Shown: positions 8,852-17,775, numbered from the stretch's first letter. The stretch is 64,000 nucleotides of DNA from Aneurinibacillus sp. REN35 (GCF_041379945.2 NZ_JBFTXJ020000006.1:124001-188000); one strand, 5' to 3'. Notes: generated by a model from the sequence alone, not told the origin. Translations and numbers: made by a program.

Positions 8852-9112
8852 ATGCTCTGGGGACCAGTTAGTTTAATGGGGTTTTTCTGTATGATTGTGT
8901 TCCTTGGTTTTTCGCTGCTCTCGCTTTTGGCTATTTTTACGAGAAGGGGCAGTCTGTTGAATAGCTTGTTCGGCCTCTTATTTGCCGCTGTTTTCTTTAG
9001 CGTATTCGCATTCGGTGCGGTTAAAGTTCAGCAGTATAATGAAACAGCTGGAGACAAACCGATTGACAAACCAATCACGGCAACGCAGAAGCAGATGCCG
9101 ATAACAAAATAA
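8852..9112 (+). CDS. Small two-span membrane protein
   Basis: Protein of 86 residues with two membrane helices (about residues 5-25 and 36-58) joined by a short basic loop FTRRGS, then a polar Lys/Pro/Thr tail. The start at 8852 was chosen because GGAGAAGGGG lies eight bases before it; a GTG at 8843 and an ATG far upstream are also in frame. It is followed by a terminator and has its own transcription unit. Function is unknown. Confidence 0.6.
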   Translation: MLWGPVSLMGFFCMIVFLGFSLLSLLAIFTRRGSLLNSLFGLLFAAVFFSVFAFGAVKVQQYNETAGDKPIDKPITATQKQMPITK

Positions 9113-9126
9113 GAAGAAATCAATTC

Positions 9127-9157
9127 AACCTGCCTGAAGAAAGGGCAGGTTTTTATT
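9127..9157 (+). terminator. Terminator after the two-span membrane protein gene
   Basis: AACCTGCC pairs with GGCAGGTT across a short A-rich loop and is followed by a long T-rich run. Confidence 0.8.
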
Positions 9158-9204
9158 TTTTGGGGCGTGAATGAGCCATTATTATTTTGATTTTTATGAA
9201 AAAA

Positions 9205-9218
9205 AACGTGTTCACGTT
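9205..9218. promoter_or_regulatory. Inverted repeat upstream of the dicarboxylate transporter
   Basis: AACGTG-TT-CACGTT is a 6-base inverted repeat about 135 bases before the transporter start and next to TATAGT. It could be an operator in the promoter region. It does not match the full Fnr consensus (TGTGA-N6-TCACA), so no regulator is named. Confidence 0.3.
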
Positions 9219-9283
9219 ATAGTAACAAGTGATTCATGTGTAAAAGAAAGGGGGTAGTATAATGAGGACGAAGTAGGAAATAC

Positions 9284-9346
9284 ATGGATTTTCTTGCTTT
9301 CATTCTCTGTTTTTATTTTTGTAATTTTATCATAATGATGGAGTGA
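9284..9346 (+). CDS. Possible hydrophobic 20-residue leader ORF coupled to the dicarboxylate transporter
   Basis: The ORF reads MDFLAFILCFYF..., almost wholly hydrophobic, after GTAGGAAATAC. Its TGA stop (9344-9346) overlaps a GTG at 9343 that is in frame with the transporter. Nearby is a 4-codon ORF (9262-9276) with a strong AAAGGGGGTAG site. Either could couple translation to the transporter, but both may be chance in a T-rich leader. Confidence 0.2.
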   Translation: MDFLAFILCFYFCNFIIMME

Positions 9347-9351
9347 TTATT

Positions 9352-10668
9352 ATGTTCTGGCTTGAGTTCCTTGTCGTGCTTGTCTGCATCTTCATTGGTG
9401 CGCGTCTCGGAGGAGTAGGCCTTGGGGTTATGGGAGGTGTCGGCCTTGCAATTTTGACTTTCGGATTTCAATTGCAGCCAACTACTCCACCTATTGATGT
9501 AATGCTGATGATTGTTGCTGTTATTACGGCAGCAGGCGCACTGCAAGCTGCAGGTGGTATGGATTATCTCGTTCAGGTTGCTGAGAGAATGCTGCGTCGA
9601 AATCCGGACCGTATTACATTTATGGGACCAATCGTTACGTATTTATTTACATTTTGTGCTGGGACAGGGCATGTAGCGTATTCGGTTTTGCCTGTTATCG
9701 CTGAAGTAGCACGGGAGTCTGGCGTTCGTCCCGAGCGTCCGATGTCCATAGCTGTTATTGCTTCGCAGCAGGCCATTACAGCAAGTCCAATTTCGGCTGC
9801 GACAGTAGCTTTATTAGGGATGCTTGGTGGATATAATATTCAACTAATCGATATCCTAATGGTAAGTATTCCAGCTACTTTCCTTGGCTGTATGATCGGA
9901 GCCGTAGCTGCGAGTCGGATGGGCAAAAACCTAGATGATGATTCAGAGTATTTAGATCGTGTGGAGCAGGGACTTGTCCCACCGGTTACCGAGCATGTGG
10001 AGCATCATACTGTGAATAAGGCGGCGAAGACATCTGTATTCCTATTTCTTGCTGCTGCGTTTGTTGTTGTGCTGCTCGGCACCTTTCCTGAACTTCGTCC
10101 TGCATGGAATGTGGATGGAAAGATGGAGCGTATGGCGATGCCGGTCGCTATCGAGATTGTTATGCTGACAACAGCTGCACTGATTATTTTATTGGGCAAA
10201 GTAAATGTTGACGATGTGGTAAAAGGAAATGTATTTATTGCAGGAGCACAGGCTGTCATCGGGATTTTCGGTATTGCCTGGATGGGGGATACGTTCTTTG
10301 CAGGTAATATGGAGTTGTTAAGTGGTTCGATTAAAGGAATGGTGACAAGTGCTCCTTGGTTATTTGCGTTTGCGCTGTTCGTGTTGTCCATTCTTTTATA
10401 CAGTCAGGCTGCAACCGTACGTGCTCTAATGCCGCTTGGTATTGCACTCGGTATTCCGCCGTATTCGCTGATTGCTATGTTTCCGGCAGTAAATGGCTAC
10501 TTCTTCATTCCGAATTATGGTACGATAATCGCAGCAATCAATTTTGACCGCACGGGTACGACACGCATCGGAAAGTACATCTTAAATCATAGCTTCATGA
10601 TTCCGGGGCTTGTCTCTACCGTATCTGCTGTGGTACTAGGTTTTTTGCTGATTCAGTTTCTTTTCTAA
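9352..10668 (+). CDS. dcuA: Anaerobic C4-dicarboxylate transporter, DcuA/DcuB family
   Basis: Membrane carrier of 438 residues with about eleven spans. The opening (LEFLVVLVCIFIGARLGG) and the segment GTGHVAYSVLPVIAEVA match the Dcu family, which exchanges aspartate, fumarate, malate and succinate, mainly without oxygen. The ATG at 9352 is chosen because GGAG lies eight bases before it and the family opens there; a GTG at 9343 is in frame. The next gene, aspA, follows after 43 bases. Together they form the classic import-aspartate, release-ammonia, export-dicarboxylate module. Confidence 0.92.
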   Translation: MFWLEFLVVLVCIFIGARLGGVGLGVMGGVGLAILTFGFQLQPTTPPIDVMLMIVAVITAAGALQAAGGMDYLVQVAERMLRRNPDRITFMGPIVTYLFTFCAGTGHVAYSVLPVIAEVARESGVRPERPMSIAVIASQQAITASPISAATVALLGMLGGYNIQLIDILMVSIPATFLGCMIGAVAASRMGKNLDDDSEYLDRVEQGLVPPVTEHVEHHTVNKAAKTSVFLFLAAAFVVVLLGTFPELRPAWNVDGKMERMAMPVAIEIVMLTTAALIILLGKVNVDDVVKGNVFIAGAQAVIGIFGIAWMGDTFFAGNMELLSGSIKGMVTSAPWLFAFALFVLSILLYSQAATVRALMPLGIALGIPPYSLIAMFPAVNGYFFIPNYGTIIAAINFDRTGTTRIGKYILNHSFMIPGLVSTVSAVVLGFLLIQFLF

Positions 10669-10711
10669 ATTTTAGATGCTTTATATTACGTAATAGGAGA
10701 TGTTACCGGAC

Positions 10712-12136
10712 ATGAAAGACAAACAATATCGTGTAGAGAAAGATTTTCTAGGCGAAAAAGAAGTTCCGCTTGAAGCTTATTATGGTGTGCAGACAATGCG
10801 GGCGGTGGAGAACTTCCCGATTACGGGTTATCGTATCCACGATTCGCTGATTGTAGCAATGGCTATCGTCAAAAAAGCGGCTGCACTTGCCAATATGGAG
10901 ACAGGTCAGTTGAATGCACGGCTTGGAAACGCGATCGTAGAGGCAGCTCAGGAGATTATTGAAGGCAAGCTGCATGATCAATTCATCGTCGATCCAATTC
11001 AAGGGGGCGCCGGAACGTCCATCAATATGAATACCAATGAAGTCATTGCGAACCGGGGACTTGAGATTATCGGGGAAACAAAGGGAAATTATTTTCAGTT
11101 AAGCCCGAATACGCATGTGAATATGGCACAGTCAACCAATGATGCCTTCCCAACCGCAATTCATCTGTCAACATTGTCGATGCTTGACAAGCTGCTGGTC
11201 ACAATGCAGGAGCTGCATGATGCTTTTGCGAAAAAAGCGAAAGAATTCGATCATATCGTAAAAATGGGTCGTACCCATCTTCAGGACGCTGTACCAATTC
11301 GGCTTGGACAAGAGTTCGAAGCATACCGTCGTGTGTTAGATCGTGATATGAAGCGCATCAAGCAATCCCGCCAACACCTATATGAGGTTAATATGGGTGC
11401 AACGGCTGTCGGAACAGGTCTGAATGCGGACCCGCGCTATATTAAGAGTGTTGTGAAGCATTTAGCTGAAATCAGCGGCTTCCCGATTGTAGGAGCAGAG
11501 CATCTGGTGGATGCAACACAGAATACGGATGCATATACAGAAGTATCCGCCGCATTGAAAGTATGTATGATGAATATGTCCAAGGTGGCGAATGATCTGC
11601 GCCTCATGGCGTCAGGTCCGCGTGTAGGACTTACCGAAATCACACTGCCTGCTCGCCAGCCGGGCTCTTCTATCATGCCGGGCAAAGTGAATCCGGTTAT
11701 GGCAGAGGTGATTAACCAGATCGCGTTCCAGGTTATCGGCAATGACAACACCATTTGTCTTGCTTCTGAAGCGGGTCAGCTTGAGCTGAATGTAATGGAG
11801 CCGGTTCTTGTCTTTAACCTGCTGCAATCCATCAGCATTATGAATAACGGCTTCCGTGTCTTCCGTGAATATTGTGTGGAAGGCATTACAGCCAATGAAG
11901 AGCGTCTCAAAGAATATGTGGAGAAGAGCGTAGGCGTTATTACGGCCGTCAATCCGCATCTTGGTTATGAGACAGCCGCTCGGATCGCCCGTGAAGCGAT
12001 TCTTACCGGCAAATCGGTACGTGAACTCTGCCTGTATTACAATGTATTGACGGAAGAAGAACTGGATTTGATCCTTGATCCGTATGAGATGACTGATCCT
12101 GGCATTTCCGGTGCTTCGCTGTTGTTTAAAGATTAA
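10712..12136 (+). CDS. aspA: Aspartate ammonia-lyase (aspartase)
   Basis: Cytoplasmic tetrameric enzyme that deaminates L-aspartate to fumarate and ammonia. At 474 residues it is of the usual length. It has the fumarase/aspartase signature GSSIMPGKVNP, which holds the catalytic Ser loop, the substrate-binding stretch GRTHLQDAVP, and TQNTDAYTEVS. The ATG at 10712 gives the usual family N-terminus, with TAGGAG twelve bases upstream; an ATG at 10700 directly abuts that site. It is co-transcribed with the dicarboxylate transporter. Fumarase is a close relative, but the transporter partner and the sequence favour aspartase. Confidence 0.92.
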   Translation: MKDKQYRVEKDFLGEKEVPLEAYYGVQTMRAVENFPITGYRIHDSLIVAMAIVKKAAALANMETGQLNARLGNAIVEAAQEIIEGKLHDQFIVDPIQGGAGTSINMNTNEVIANRGLEIIGETKGNYFQLSPNTHVNMAQSTNDAFPTAIHLSTLSMLDKLLVTMQELHDAFAKKAKEFDHIVKMGRTHLQDAVPIRLGQEFEAYRRVLDRDMKRIKQSRQHLYEVNMGATAVGTGLNADPRYIKSVVKHLAEISGFPIVGAEHLVDATQNTDAYTEVSAALKVCMMNMSKVANDLRLMASGPRVGLTEITLPARQPGSSIMPGKVNPVMAEVINQIAFQVIGNDNTICLASEAGQLELNVMEPVLVFNLLQSISIMNNGFRVFREYCVEGITANEERLKEYVEKSVGVITAVNPHLGYETAARIAREAILTGKSVRELCLYYNVLTEEELDLILDPYEMTDPGISGASLLFKD

Positions 12137-12148
12137 TCCATATTGCAT

Positions 12149-12187
12149 GCGATGAAAGGGGGGGCCATAGGCTCTCTCTTTTTTCAT
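12149..12187 (+). terminator. Probable terminator after aspA
   Basis: GATGAAAGGGGGGGCC faces GGCTCTCTCTTTTTTCAT with several G-U pairs and a three-base loop, with a T run inside the right arm. Confidence 0.5.
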
Positions 12188-12331
12188 GTAGATACTAAAT
12201 AGTAATGCGTCACATACGGTTTATGATCATAGAAAATGGTGTAAAAAAAGAAAAAAGTTCCGAACAGAAAAACGGGGGGCGTCACGAATGATATAAAGCA
12301 CCGTAGAAAGAAGGAACAGAAAGGAACCGAG

Positions 12332-13048
12332 ATGAAGACATATACGGCCAAACAAAAAGGAATACTGGGGTTAATTATCTTCGGAGTTATTGGCACACCT
12401 GTGCTGGCTGCCTCGTTGAAAGAAGGAGAACAGGCAGAGAATGCAGTGAAAACACCGGCTACAGCCGTTGCAGAAGCGAAGGATATACACAAAGTTACAG
12501 CCAATCCTATTCCTAATCAGACCGCAGAAGGACAAGTGCATGCAGCGCAGTCTATTGAGCGTGTTCCGCTTGATAAGACGCTAGATGAGTTTTTATCTGA
12601 ACAGGAGAAAACGAATCGTGCAACAGCTTCCGCACAGCCTGTATCCAGATCAACACAAGGTGGTACAGATATCGCGCAATCATCTGCTCCATCGACGGTT
12701 ACAGCAGTAAAATCGTCATCGGATGAGGGCGCAGATGAGCGGATGCAGGAGGCGACACGAAGAGAACTTACTAATACAGGGTTGACGCCAGAACAAATTG
12801 CCAAAATTGAACGTTTGGTTGCTTCCGGAGCTTCGTTAGATGGGCTTATTGAAGCGCTTGATGAAAAGGGCGAGCGTGACATTGCCAAGGTGCTGGCGCA
12901 TGAAAAAGAAGCGAAAAAGAAAAATAGTAAAGAAAAGGATAAACCGAAGCAGAAGCATGAAGACAATGGAAAGCACAAAGGCCATGGAAAAGATAAGAAG
13001 AAAGATAAAGATAAAGATAAAGATGACGATAAAGAGGATGACGATTAA
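12332..13048 (+). CDS. Secreted protein of unknown function with a charged low-complexity tail
   Basis: Protein of 238 residues. An N-terminal signal peptide (basic MKTYTAKQK, hydrophobic core, then AAS near residue 27) sends it out of the cytoplasm. Residues about 30-130 are Ala/Ser/Thr/Glu-rich and probably disordered. A compact helical segment follows (about 140-185, LTPEQIAKIERLVASGASLD...). The last 45 residues are almost only Lys, Asp, Glu, His and Gly, ending in repeated KDKD and a run of Asp. No family is recognised. The tail could bind metal or wall polymers, but that is inference. Start ATG after AAGGAACCGAG. Confidence 0.7.
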   Translation: MKTYTAKQKGILGLIIFGVIGTPVLAASLKEGEQAENAVKTPATAVAEAKDIHKVTANPIPNQTAEGQVHAAQSIERVPLDKTLDEFLSEQEKTNRATASAQPVSRSTQGGTDIAQSSAPSTVTAVKSSSDEGADERMQEATRRELTNTGLTPEQIAKIERLVASGASLDGLIEALDEKGERDIAKVLAHEKEAKKKNSKEKDKPKQKHEDNGKHKGHGKDKKKDKDKDKDDDKEDDD

Positions 13049-13114
13049 TGCTGTTGAAACGATGCGTTTTTACCCCAGTTTTCTAACCTTGGAAACATGT
13101 TGACTTCATAAAAT

Positions 13115-13154
13115 ACCTCCTCGAACACACACTAACGATATACAACGAGGAGGT
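13115..13154 (+). promoter_or_regulatory. Inverted repeat that includes the SASP ribosome binding site
   Basis: ACCTCCTCG (13115-13123) is the exact reverse complement of CGAGGAGGT (13146-13154), with a 22-base loop. The right arm is the Shine-Dalgarno sequence of the spore protein gene, so an RNA spanning both arms would hide it. Whether the left arm is transcribed is not known. Confidence 0.5.
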
Positions 13155-13162
13155 GAATAATC

Positions 13163-13354
13163 ATGGCACAGAGCAAAAATAAACTGCTTATTCCACAGGC
13201 GGCACAGCTGCTTGACCAATATAAATATGAGATCGCATCTGAATTTGGCGTACAGCTCGGCGCTGATACGCAATCCCGTTCAAACGGTTCAGTAGGGGGC
13301 GAGATTACAAAGCGTTTGGTACAAATGTCGCAGCAGCAGCTCAGCGGCAAATAA
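13163..13354 (+). CDS. Alpha/beta-type small acid-soluble spore protein
   Basis: DNA-binding protein of 63 residues that coats the chromosome in the forespore and protects it from UV and heat. The hallmarks are clear: [15 protein letters not shown], with the site cut by the germination protease GPR, and [13 protein letters not shown], the second conserved block. The length is normal. It has a strong ribosome binding site, CGAGGAGGTG, that is part of an inverted repeat. It should be made late in the forespore by sigma-G; I could not define a convincing sigma-G promoter by eye. It is a single-gene unit. Confidence 0.95.
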   Translation: MAQSKNKLLIPQAAQLLDQYKYEIASEFGVQLGADTQSRSNGSVGGEITKRLVQMSQQQLSGK

Positions 13355-13371
13355 AAATATATATGGATCAT

Positions 13372-13404
13372 ACAAAAAAGCGGCAGATGCAAGGTCTGCC
13401 GCTT
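13372..13404 (-). terminator. Terminator of the hemEHY operon
   Basis: AAGCGGCAGA pairs with TCTGCCGCTT (loop seven bases). Read on the minus strand the stem is followed by a T run, so it ends the hem operon. It may also stop the convergent spore protein transcript. Confidence 0.8.
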
Positions 13405-13411
13405 AGTGTCG

Positions 13412-14845
13412 TTATTGTGTAATCAATTCAGGAATACGCAGGAAGGCAAGCGCCTCTTTTACAGCCGCTTCTCCCTGATCCATGCAATCCGGTAATCCAG
13501 CTCCGTGATAAGGAGCACCTGCAAGAAAGATACCCGGTAATTGAGCGTGCATTTCAGATTCAAGCTTTGCTATTCGCTGTTGATGACCGACCACATATTG
13601 TGGACGAATTTGTTTCCAGCGGGTAATGTGATAAAACTCAGGTTTTTGCTCGATTTTCATGATTTTATTCAAATCACTGATGACAGCTTGAATAATGTCT
13701 TCATCTGATTGATATACAATTTCTTCTTCTCCTGCACGTCCTACAAAGCAACGCAGCAATGCTTTCCCCTTCGGTGTAGTATGCGGCCACTTCTTATGCA
13801 GCCACGTACAAGCTGTCATGCTGTAGTTTGCATTGCGCGATACGATAAAGCCTGTACCATTAATGTCCTGCTTAATGGCTGATTCAGAAAATCCGAGTCC
13901 AACAGTAGCTACCGATGTGGTGGGCATCTCTTCAAGCAATTTGATAAATGAGTAATCGGACAATGCTTGGCTGGTGACCTGTGCCGGTGTTGTCATAATG
14001 ATGCTATCTGCGGCTATAACGCTACCGTCAGATAACCGAAGCGCATAGCCTTCTTCAGTTTTATCGATATGCTCCACAGCGGTGTTTTTACGGACGCAGC
14101 TAGGGTCTAATCGTTTCTCAATGGCTTCCACCAACGATTGAAGGCCATTTTTAAATGTTAAAAACGCGCTGGGTGACTTTTTGTCCCCTGCGGCTTTTGG
14201 CTGCTTTGGTGTAGAAGAACGCATTCCAAGGATGAGGCTGCGGTATTTGCGTTCTACATGATAAAACTGCGGGAAGGTAGACATGAGGCTTAAATCATCG
14301 ATGTTACCCGCATATACGCCCGACAGCAACGGCTCAATTAAATTCTCTACCACTTCATCACCGAGACGATGACGGAAAAACTCGCCCAAGGAGCGATCCT
14401 CTTCTCCGTTTCCGCCGCGCGGCAGCACCAAATCAAGTGCAGCGCGTAATTTGCCCACAGGAGAGAACAGAGACGTGGTTACGAACGGTGCTAGCTTGGT
14501 GGGAATCCCCATAATGGAACCGCCTGGAATCGGATAAAGATGATCGTTGTTTAGAATATAGGACTGTCCTGTCTGATTGCGTACCAGGTCTCCTTCGAGT
14601 CCTACCTCTTTAGCTAGGCGGGAAGCGCTTGTTTTGCGTGCAAGAAAGGAATCGGGTCCTCGCTCAATGACGAATCCATTCGTGTATTCTGTCTGTACTT
14701 GACCGCCGAGACGATCGGCTGCTTCAAGTACGACATAATTGATGCCCAACTTCTGTTCACGAATCGCTTTTTGAAGGTAATACGCAGCCGTCAGCCCGGT
14801 AATCCCACCGCCGACGATTGCGACTGTCAAAGCTTGCGTGCTCAT
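13412..14845 (-). CDS. hemY: Protoporphyrinogen/coproporphyrinogen III oxidase
   Basis: FAD enzyme of 477 residues that oxidises the porphyrinogen ring. In Gram-positive bacteria it acts on coproporphyrinogen III in the coproporphyrin-dependent heme route (where it is also called cgoX). The N-terminal dinucleotide fold is VAIVGGGITGLTAAYYL, followed by EAADRLGGQVQTE and the C-terminal flavin segment FLAGAPYHGAGLPDC. It starts seven bases after the hemH stop, with its ribosome binding site within the end of hemH, so the two are translated from one message. It is the last gene of hemEHY. Confidence 0.93.
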   Translation of the reverse strand: MSTQALTVAIVGGGITGLTAAYYLQKAIREQKLGINYVVLEAADRLGGQVQTEYTNGFVIERGPDSFLARKTSASRLAKEVGLEGDLVRNQTGQSYILNNDHLYPIPGGSIMGIPTKLAPFVTTSLFSPVGKLRAALDLVLPRGGNGEEDRSLGEFFRHRLGDEVVENLIEPLLSGVYAGNIDDLSLMSTFPQFYHVERKYRSLILGMRSSTPKQPKAAGDKKSPSAFLTFKNGLQSLVEAIEKRLDPSCVRKNTAVEHIDKTEEGYALRLSDGSVIAADSIIMTTPAQVTSQALSDYSFIKLLEEMPTTSVATVGLGFSESAIKQDINGTGFIVSRNANYSMTACTWLHKKWPHTTPKGKALLRCFVGRAGEEEIVYQSDEDIIQAVISDLNKIMKIEQKPEFYHITRWKQIRPQYVVGHQQRIAKLESEMHAQLPGIFLAGAPYHGAGLPDCMDQGEAAVKEALAFLRIPELITQ

Positions 14846-14852
14846 ATGTTCA

Positions 14853-15788
14853 TCACTTTCTTTCTTCTAGCTTCGCAAGAACGGCAGATGCCAGCCCTTC
14901 GATAAATGTTTCGTTTGCATTCGGCATAGGCGGGCGCAGATAACGGACACCCAGTTCATCTGCAAGATTCTTACATTCCTGATCATTATCATACAACACT
15001 TCGAGATGGTCAGAGACAAAACCAATCGGACAGAACACCATGGTTGTATAGCCTTGTTCGTGAAGCTCGCGCATTTTATCCAGCACATCCGGTCCAAGCC
15101 ACGGCTCTGGCGTGCGTCCTGCGCTCTGCCAAGCGGTTGTATAGTGGGGGATATTGGCCATTTCAGCTATAGTTCGGGCATTGCTTGCAATTTGCTCTGG
15201 ATATGGATCGTTCATTTGGCTGATCTTCTCCGGTAGACTATGCGCAGAGAAGATGGCAATCGCTTTATCCTTCTCCTCTGTCGGAATGAGCGCGTACGTT
15301 TCTTTCAACCGCTCTGTCCAATACCGTAGAAAAGCGGGTTCCTCATGCCAACTGTCAATTGAGTGGATGATCGGACCGCCTATTTTCTTGCTTTCTTCAA
15401 GTGCGCGGCTATTATACGACTTGGCACTGAATGTAGAGAAGTGGGGAGCCAGCACAATACTAACCGCTTCTTCTATCCCATCCTGCTGCATCTGCTGCAC
15501 TCCGTCTTCAATAAAAGGCGTAATATGCTTCAAGCCAAGATATGCTTTAAATTCATATTCGTTCTGCATCCGATTCAGCATCGCTTCAAGTGCAGCCGCC
15601 TGCTCTTCCGTAATGCGGGAGAGAGGAGAGATGCCGCCAATTTTCTCATAGCGGTCCATCAGATCTTGAAGCAGTTCAGGTGTCGGTTTGCGTCCGCGTC
15701 GAATGTGCGTATAATAGGGCTCGATCTCTTCGGTGCTCCGTGGCGTGCCATACGCCATCACGAGAAGTCCCATGCGTTTGTCTGTCAT
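14853..15788 (-). CDS. hemH: Ferrochelatase (coproporphyrin III ferrochelatase)
   Basis: Soluble enzyme of 311 residues that inserts ferrous iron into coproporphyrin III. Catalytic His lies in FSAHSLPEK and the acidic metal-relay residue in [11 protein letters not shown]; the opening [10 protein letters not shown] and the block [10 protein letters not shown] are nearly identical to what I recall of Bacillus subtilis HemH. The start is set at 15788, where GGGG stands seven bases upstream; an ATG two codons earlier is possible. It lies between hemE and hemY in a tight operon. Confidence 0.94.
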   Translation of the reverse strand: MTDKRMGLLVMAYGTPRSTEEIEPYYTHIRRGRKPTPELLQDLMDRYEKIGGISPLSRITEEQAAALEAMLNRMQNEYEFKAYLGLKHITPFIEDGVQQMQQDGIEEAVSIVLAPHFSTFSAKSYNSRALEESKKIGGPIIHSIDSWHEEPAFLRYWTERLKETYALIPTEEKDKAIAIFSAHSLPEKISQMNDPYPEQIASNARTIAEMANIPHYTTAWQSAGRTPEPWLGPDVLDKMRELHEQGYTTMVFCPIGFVSDHLEVLYDNDQECKNLADELGVRYLRPPMPNANETFIEGLASAVLAKLEERK

Positions 15789-15834
15789 GTTCATACCCCG
15801 TTTTTTATGAGAATGTCACACTGGTTGCCAGTTG

Positions 15835-16872
15835 TTATTTTTTAGAAGAATATTCGTGAATAAATGCAGTCAGACGCTGCATCGTTTCTACTTTTACCTG
15901 CGGATATACGCCGTGGCCGAGATTGAAGATGAAGCCCGGTGTCTCCATGCCTTCATCAAGAATTTCCTTTGCTTTTTTCTCAAGCTCAGGCCAGTCGGCC
16001 AAGAGCAGACCCGGATCAAGATTACCCTGAACAGTACGGGTTACCCCTTGTTTGCGGGCAGAAGTAATGCTTGTTCTCCAATCGAGACCGATTACGTCAA
16101 GCGGAAGCTGATTCCACTCCTGCAGCAGATGGCCTGCTCCAACACCAAACATAATTTTCGGTGCGCTCTCTTCCTCTAGTGCGGAGAAGATGCGATTCAT
16201 AATAGGCGCGACAAATGTTCTGTAATCCTGTGCATTCAATGCGCCAACCCAGGAATCGAATACCTGCACCGCCTGTGCACCTGCCCGAATCTGTGCTTGT
16301 AGATACGTAATGGTCATCTCACCAAGCTTGTCCATCAGCAGGTGCCATGCTTCCGGATTAGAATGCATAAAGGCTTTTGTTTTATAATAGTTGCGTGATG
16401 GTCCGCCTTCAATTAGATAACTCGCCAATGTAAACGGAGCCCCTGCAAAACCGATAAGCGGTACTGAAAGCTGTTCGCGCAGCAGTGTAATCGTATCAAG
16501 AATATATGGAACGTCTTCTTGCGGTTGAAGCGGTTGCAATTTCTCAACATCTTCTTTAGTTGTGATCGGATTGTCGATGACCGGCCCGATATTGGATTTA
16601 ATCTCAACGTTTACACCCATGGCAGGCATTGGTGTCATAATATCCGCAAATAAAATAGCTGCATCAACATCCAATTGCTGAATCGGCAGCATGGTCACTT
16701 CCGCGCATACTTCTGGGCGATGGGTAATTTCAAAAAGTGAATATTTTTCACGAATTTTACGGTATTCCGCCTGGTAACGACCTGCTTGTCGCATATACCA
16801 TACAGGTACATGCGTGTGGGCTTCGCCACGACAGGCTCTTAAGAAATTATCATTAAAGGGCTTTGTGCTCAT
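15835..16872 (-). CDS. hemE: Uroporphyrinogen decarboxylase
   Basis: Cytoplasmic enzyme of 345 residues that removes four carboxyl groups from uroporphyrinogen III to give coproporphyrinogen III. The family signature [12 protein letters not shown] is near the N-terminus, along with the catalytic Asp region ILFADIMTP. The start at 16872 is chosen because AGGAAAGGTG lies just upstream and the family begins with [10 protein letters not shown]; the frame is open for 22 more codons. It is the first gene of hemEHY, behind a good promoter at 16924-16952. Confidence 0.94.
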   Translation of the reverse strand: MSTKPFNDNFLRACRGEAHTHVPVWYMRQAGRYQAEYRKIREKYSLFEITHRPEVCAEVTMLPIQQLDVDAAILFADIMTPMPAMGVNVEIKSNIGPVIDNPITTKEDVEKLQPLQPQEDVPYILDTITLLREQLSVPLIGFAGAPFTLASYLIEGGPSRNYYKTKAFMHSNPEAWHLLMDKLGEMTITYLQAQIRAGAQAVQVFDSWVGALNAQDYRTFVAPIMNRIFSALEEESAPKIMFGVGAGHLLQEWNQLPLDVIGLDWRTSITSARKQGVTRTVQGNLDPGLLLADWPELEKKAKEILDEGMETPGFIFNLGHGVYPQVKVETMQRLTAFIHEYSSKK

Positions 16873-16923
16873 TTTGCCACACCTTTCCTCTCCATAAACA
16901 TAAAAACGATAAAAACCTTCCCT

Positions 16924-16952
16924 ATTGTACGATAGCATAACTTGCTTGCCAA
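16924..16952 (-). promoter_or_regulatory. Sigma-A promoter of hemEHY
   Basis: On the minus strand TTGGCA is followed after 17 bases by TACAAT, with five of six matches in each element. It lies in the 90-base gap between the carboxypeptidase gene and hemE. Confidence 0.65.
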
Positions 16953-16962
16953 AGATAAGGAG

Positions 16963-17775
16963 TTATTGTGACAAGTACTCTTCAAGCGTAATGCCGCGTT
17001 GTACGATTTCTTGTGCGATCTCTTTGCCTACGTAACGGATGTGCCACGGCTCATAGGAATATCCCGTAATATCTTCCTTTCCTTTTTGGTAACGGATGAT
17101 AAATCCGTGTGCGGCCGCATTTTCAGCAAGCCATTTCCCTTCCGGTGTCTCCCCGAAGTTTTCTTCAAGCGTATAGCCGACGCGTTTGCTTGTAATGTCA
17201 ATCGCAAGGCCGGTCTGGTGTTCGCTTTGCCCTGGATAGGCACTGACTTTATTAGCTTCCTCTTTACTACCGTATTTTTGGCTCAGGCGCTTGAAGATCG
17301 ATTCCTGTGTTTGGTAGCTGCGATATGCGGATTGTCCTAGAATGGCAATGTTTTCTTGCTTTGCTTGTGCAAATAAGCTCTCTAATGCTTGCGCCGCTTC
17401 TTTACGCATTAACTTCTTCGGGCTTTTTCCCTCAAAAGAAAATGGCACATTGGGCTGTACAAGGTCCGTTGGTTCATACTCGGCTTTGAGATTGCGCTTT
17501 TTATTGACGACCACCAATATATCATGCATGTTCGTTACTTCCATTACGCCGTCTTTGCCCGGAGCAATGGTAGCAGAAAGAGCTGCGCGAGCTTCTGGTT
17601 TCTTGCTTTCTGCTTGTTCTTGCTTAGCGGGTTTCTCCTGGCTCTCCTGATTGGCGGGCTGGTTCGTACTAGGATTCTCCGCAGGCTTTTGATCCGTCGG
17701 CATAGTTGAACAGCCGGTCGCAACAGATGCGGAAAGCAGGAACGCAGTCAGCCATTTTTTCTGTTTTCTCAACAC
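16963..17775 (-). CDS. VanY-type D-alanyl-D-alanine carboxypeptidase lipoprotein
   Basis: Zinc peptidase of 270 residues expected to trim the terminal D-Ala from wall pentapeptides outside the membrane. A lipoprotein signal is present (SASVATGCS, with the lipid-bearing Cys at 22). Residues about 25-65 are a Pro/Gln/Glu/Lys-rich linker. The VanY domain follows: SAYRSYQTQ, then SEHQTGLAIDI with two zinc ligands, and EPWHIRYVG with the catalytic or ligand His. It is similar to Bacillus YodJ. The start is GTG after GAGGG. It is on the same strand as hem but separated by a promoter. Confidence 0.88.
   Translation of the reverse strand: MLRKQKKWLTAFLLSASVATGCSTMPTDQKPAENPSTNQPANQESQEKPAKQEQAESKKPEARAALSATIAPGKDGVMEVTNMHDILVVVNKKRNLKAEYEPTDLVQPNVPFSFEGKSPKKLMRKEAAQALESLFAQAKQENIAILGQSAYRSYQTQESIFKRLSQKYGSKEEANKVSAYPGQSEHQTGLAIDITSKRVGYTLEENFGETPEGKWLAENAAAHGFIIRYQKGKEDITGYSYEPWHIRYVGKEIAQEIVQRGITLEEYLSQ

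Noticed and set aside
9201-9245. Possible Fnr box before dcuA
   Set aside because: The half sites do not fit TGTGA-N6-TCACA; only the 6-base inverted repeat can be supported.
11612-12187. 191-codon open frame on the minus strand over aspA
   Set aside because: Overlaps a certain gene for its whole length and has no plausible start region or family match.
12960-13048. Short tandem AAAGAT repeats
   Set aside because: They encode the KDKD tail in frame, so they are part of a coding sequence, not a separate repeat element.
15154-15845. Open frames on the plus strand over hemH
   Set aside because: hemH is certain, and these frames have no starts with ribosome sites.
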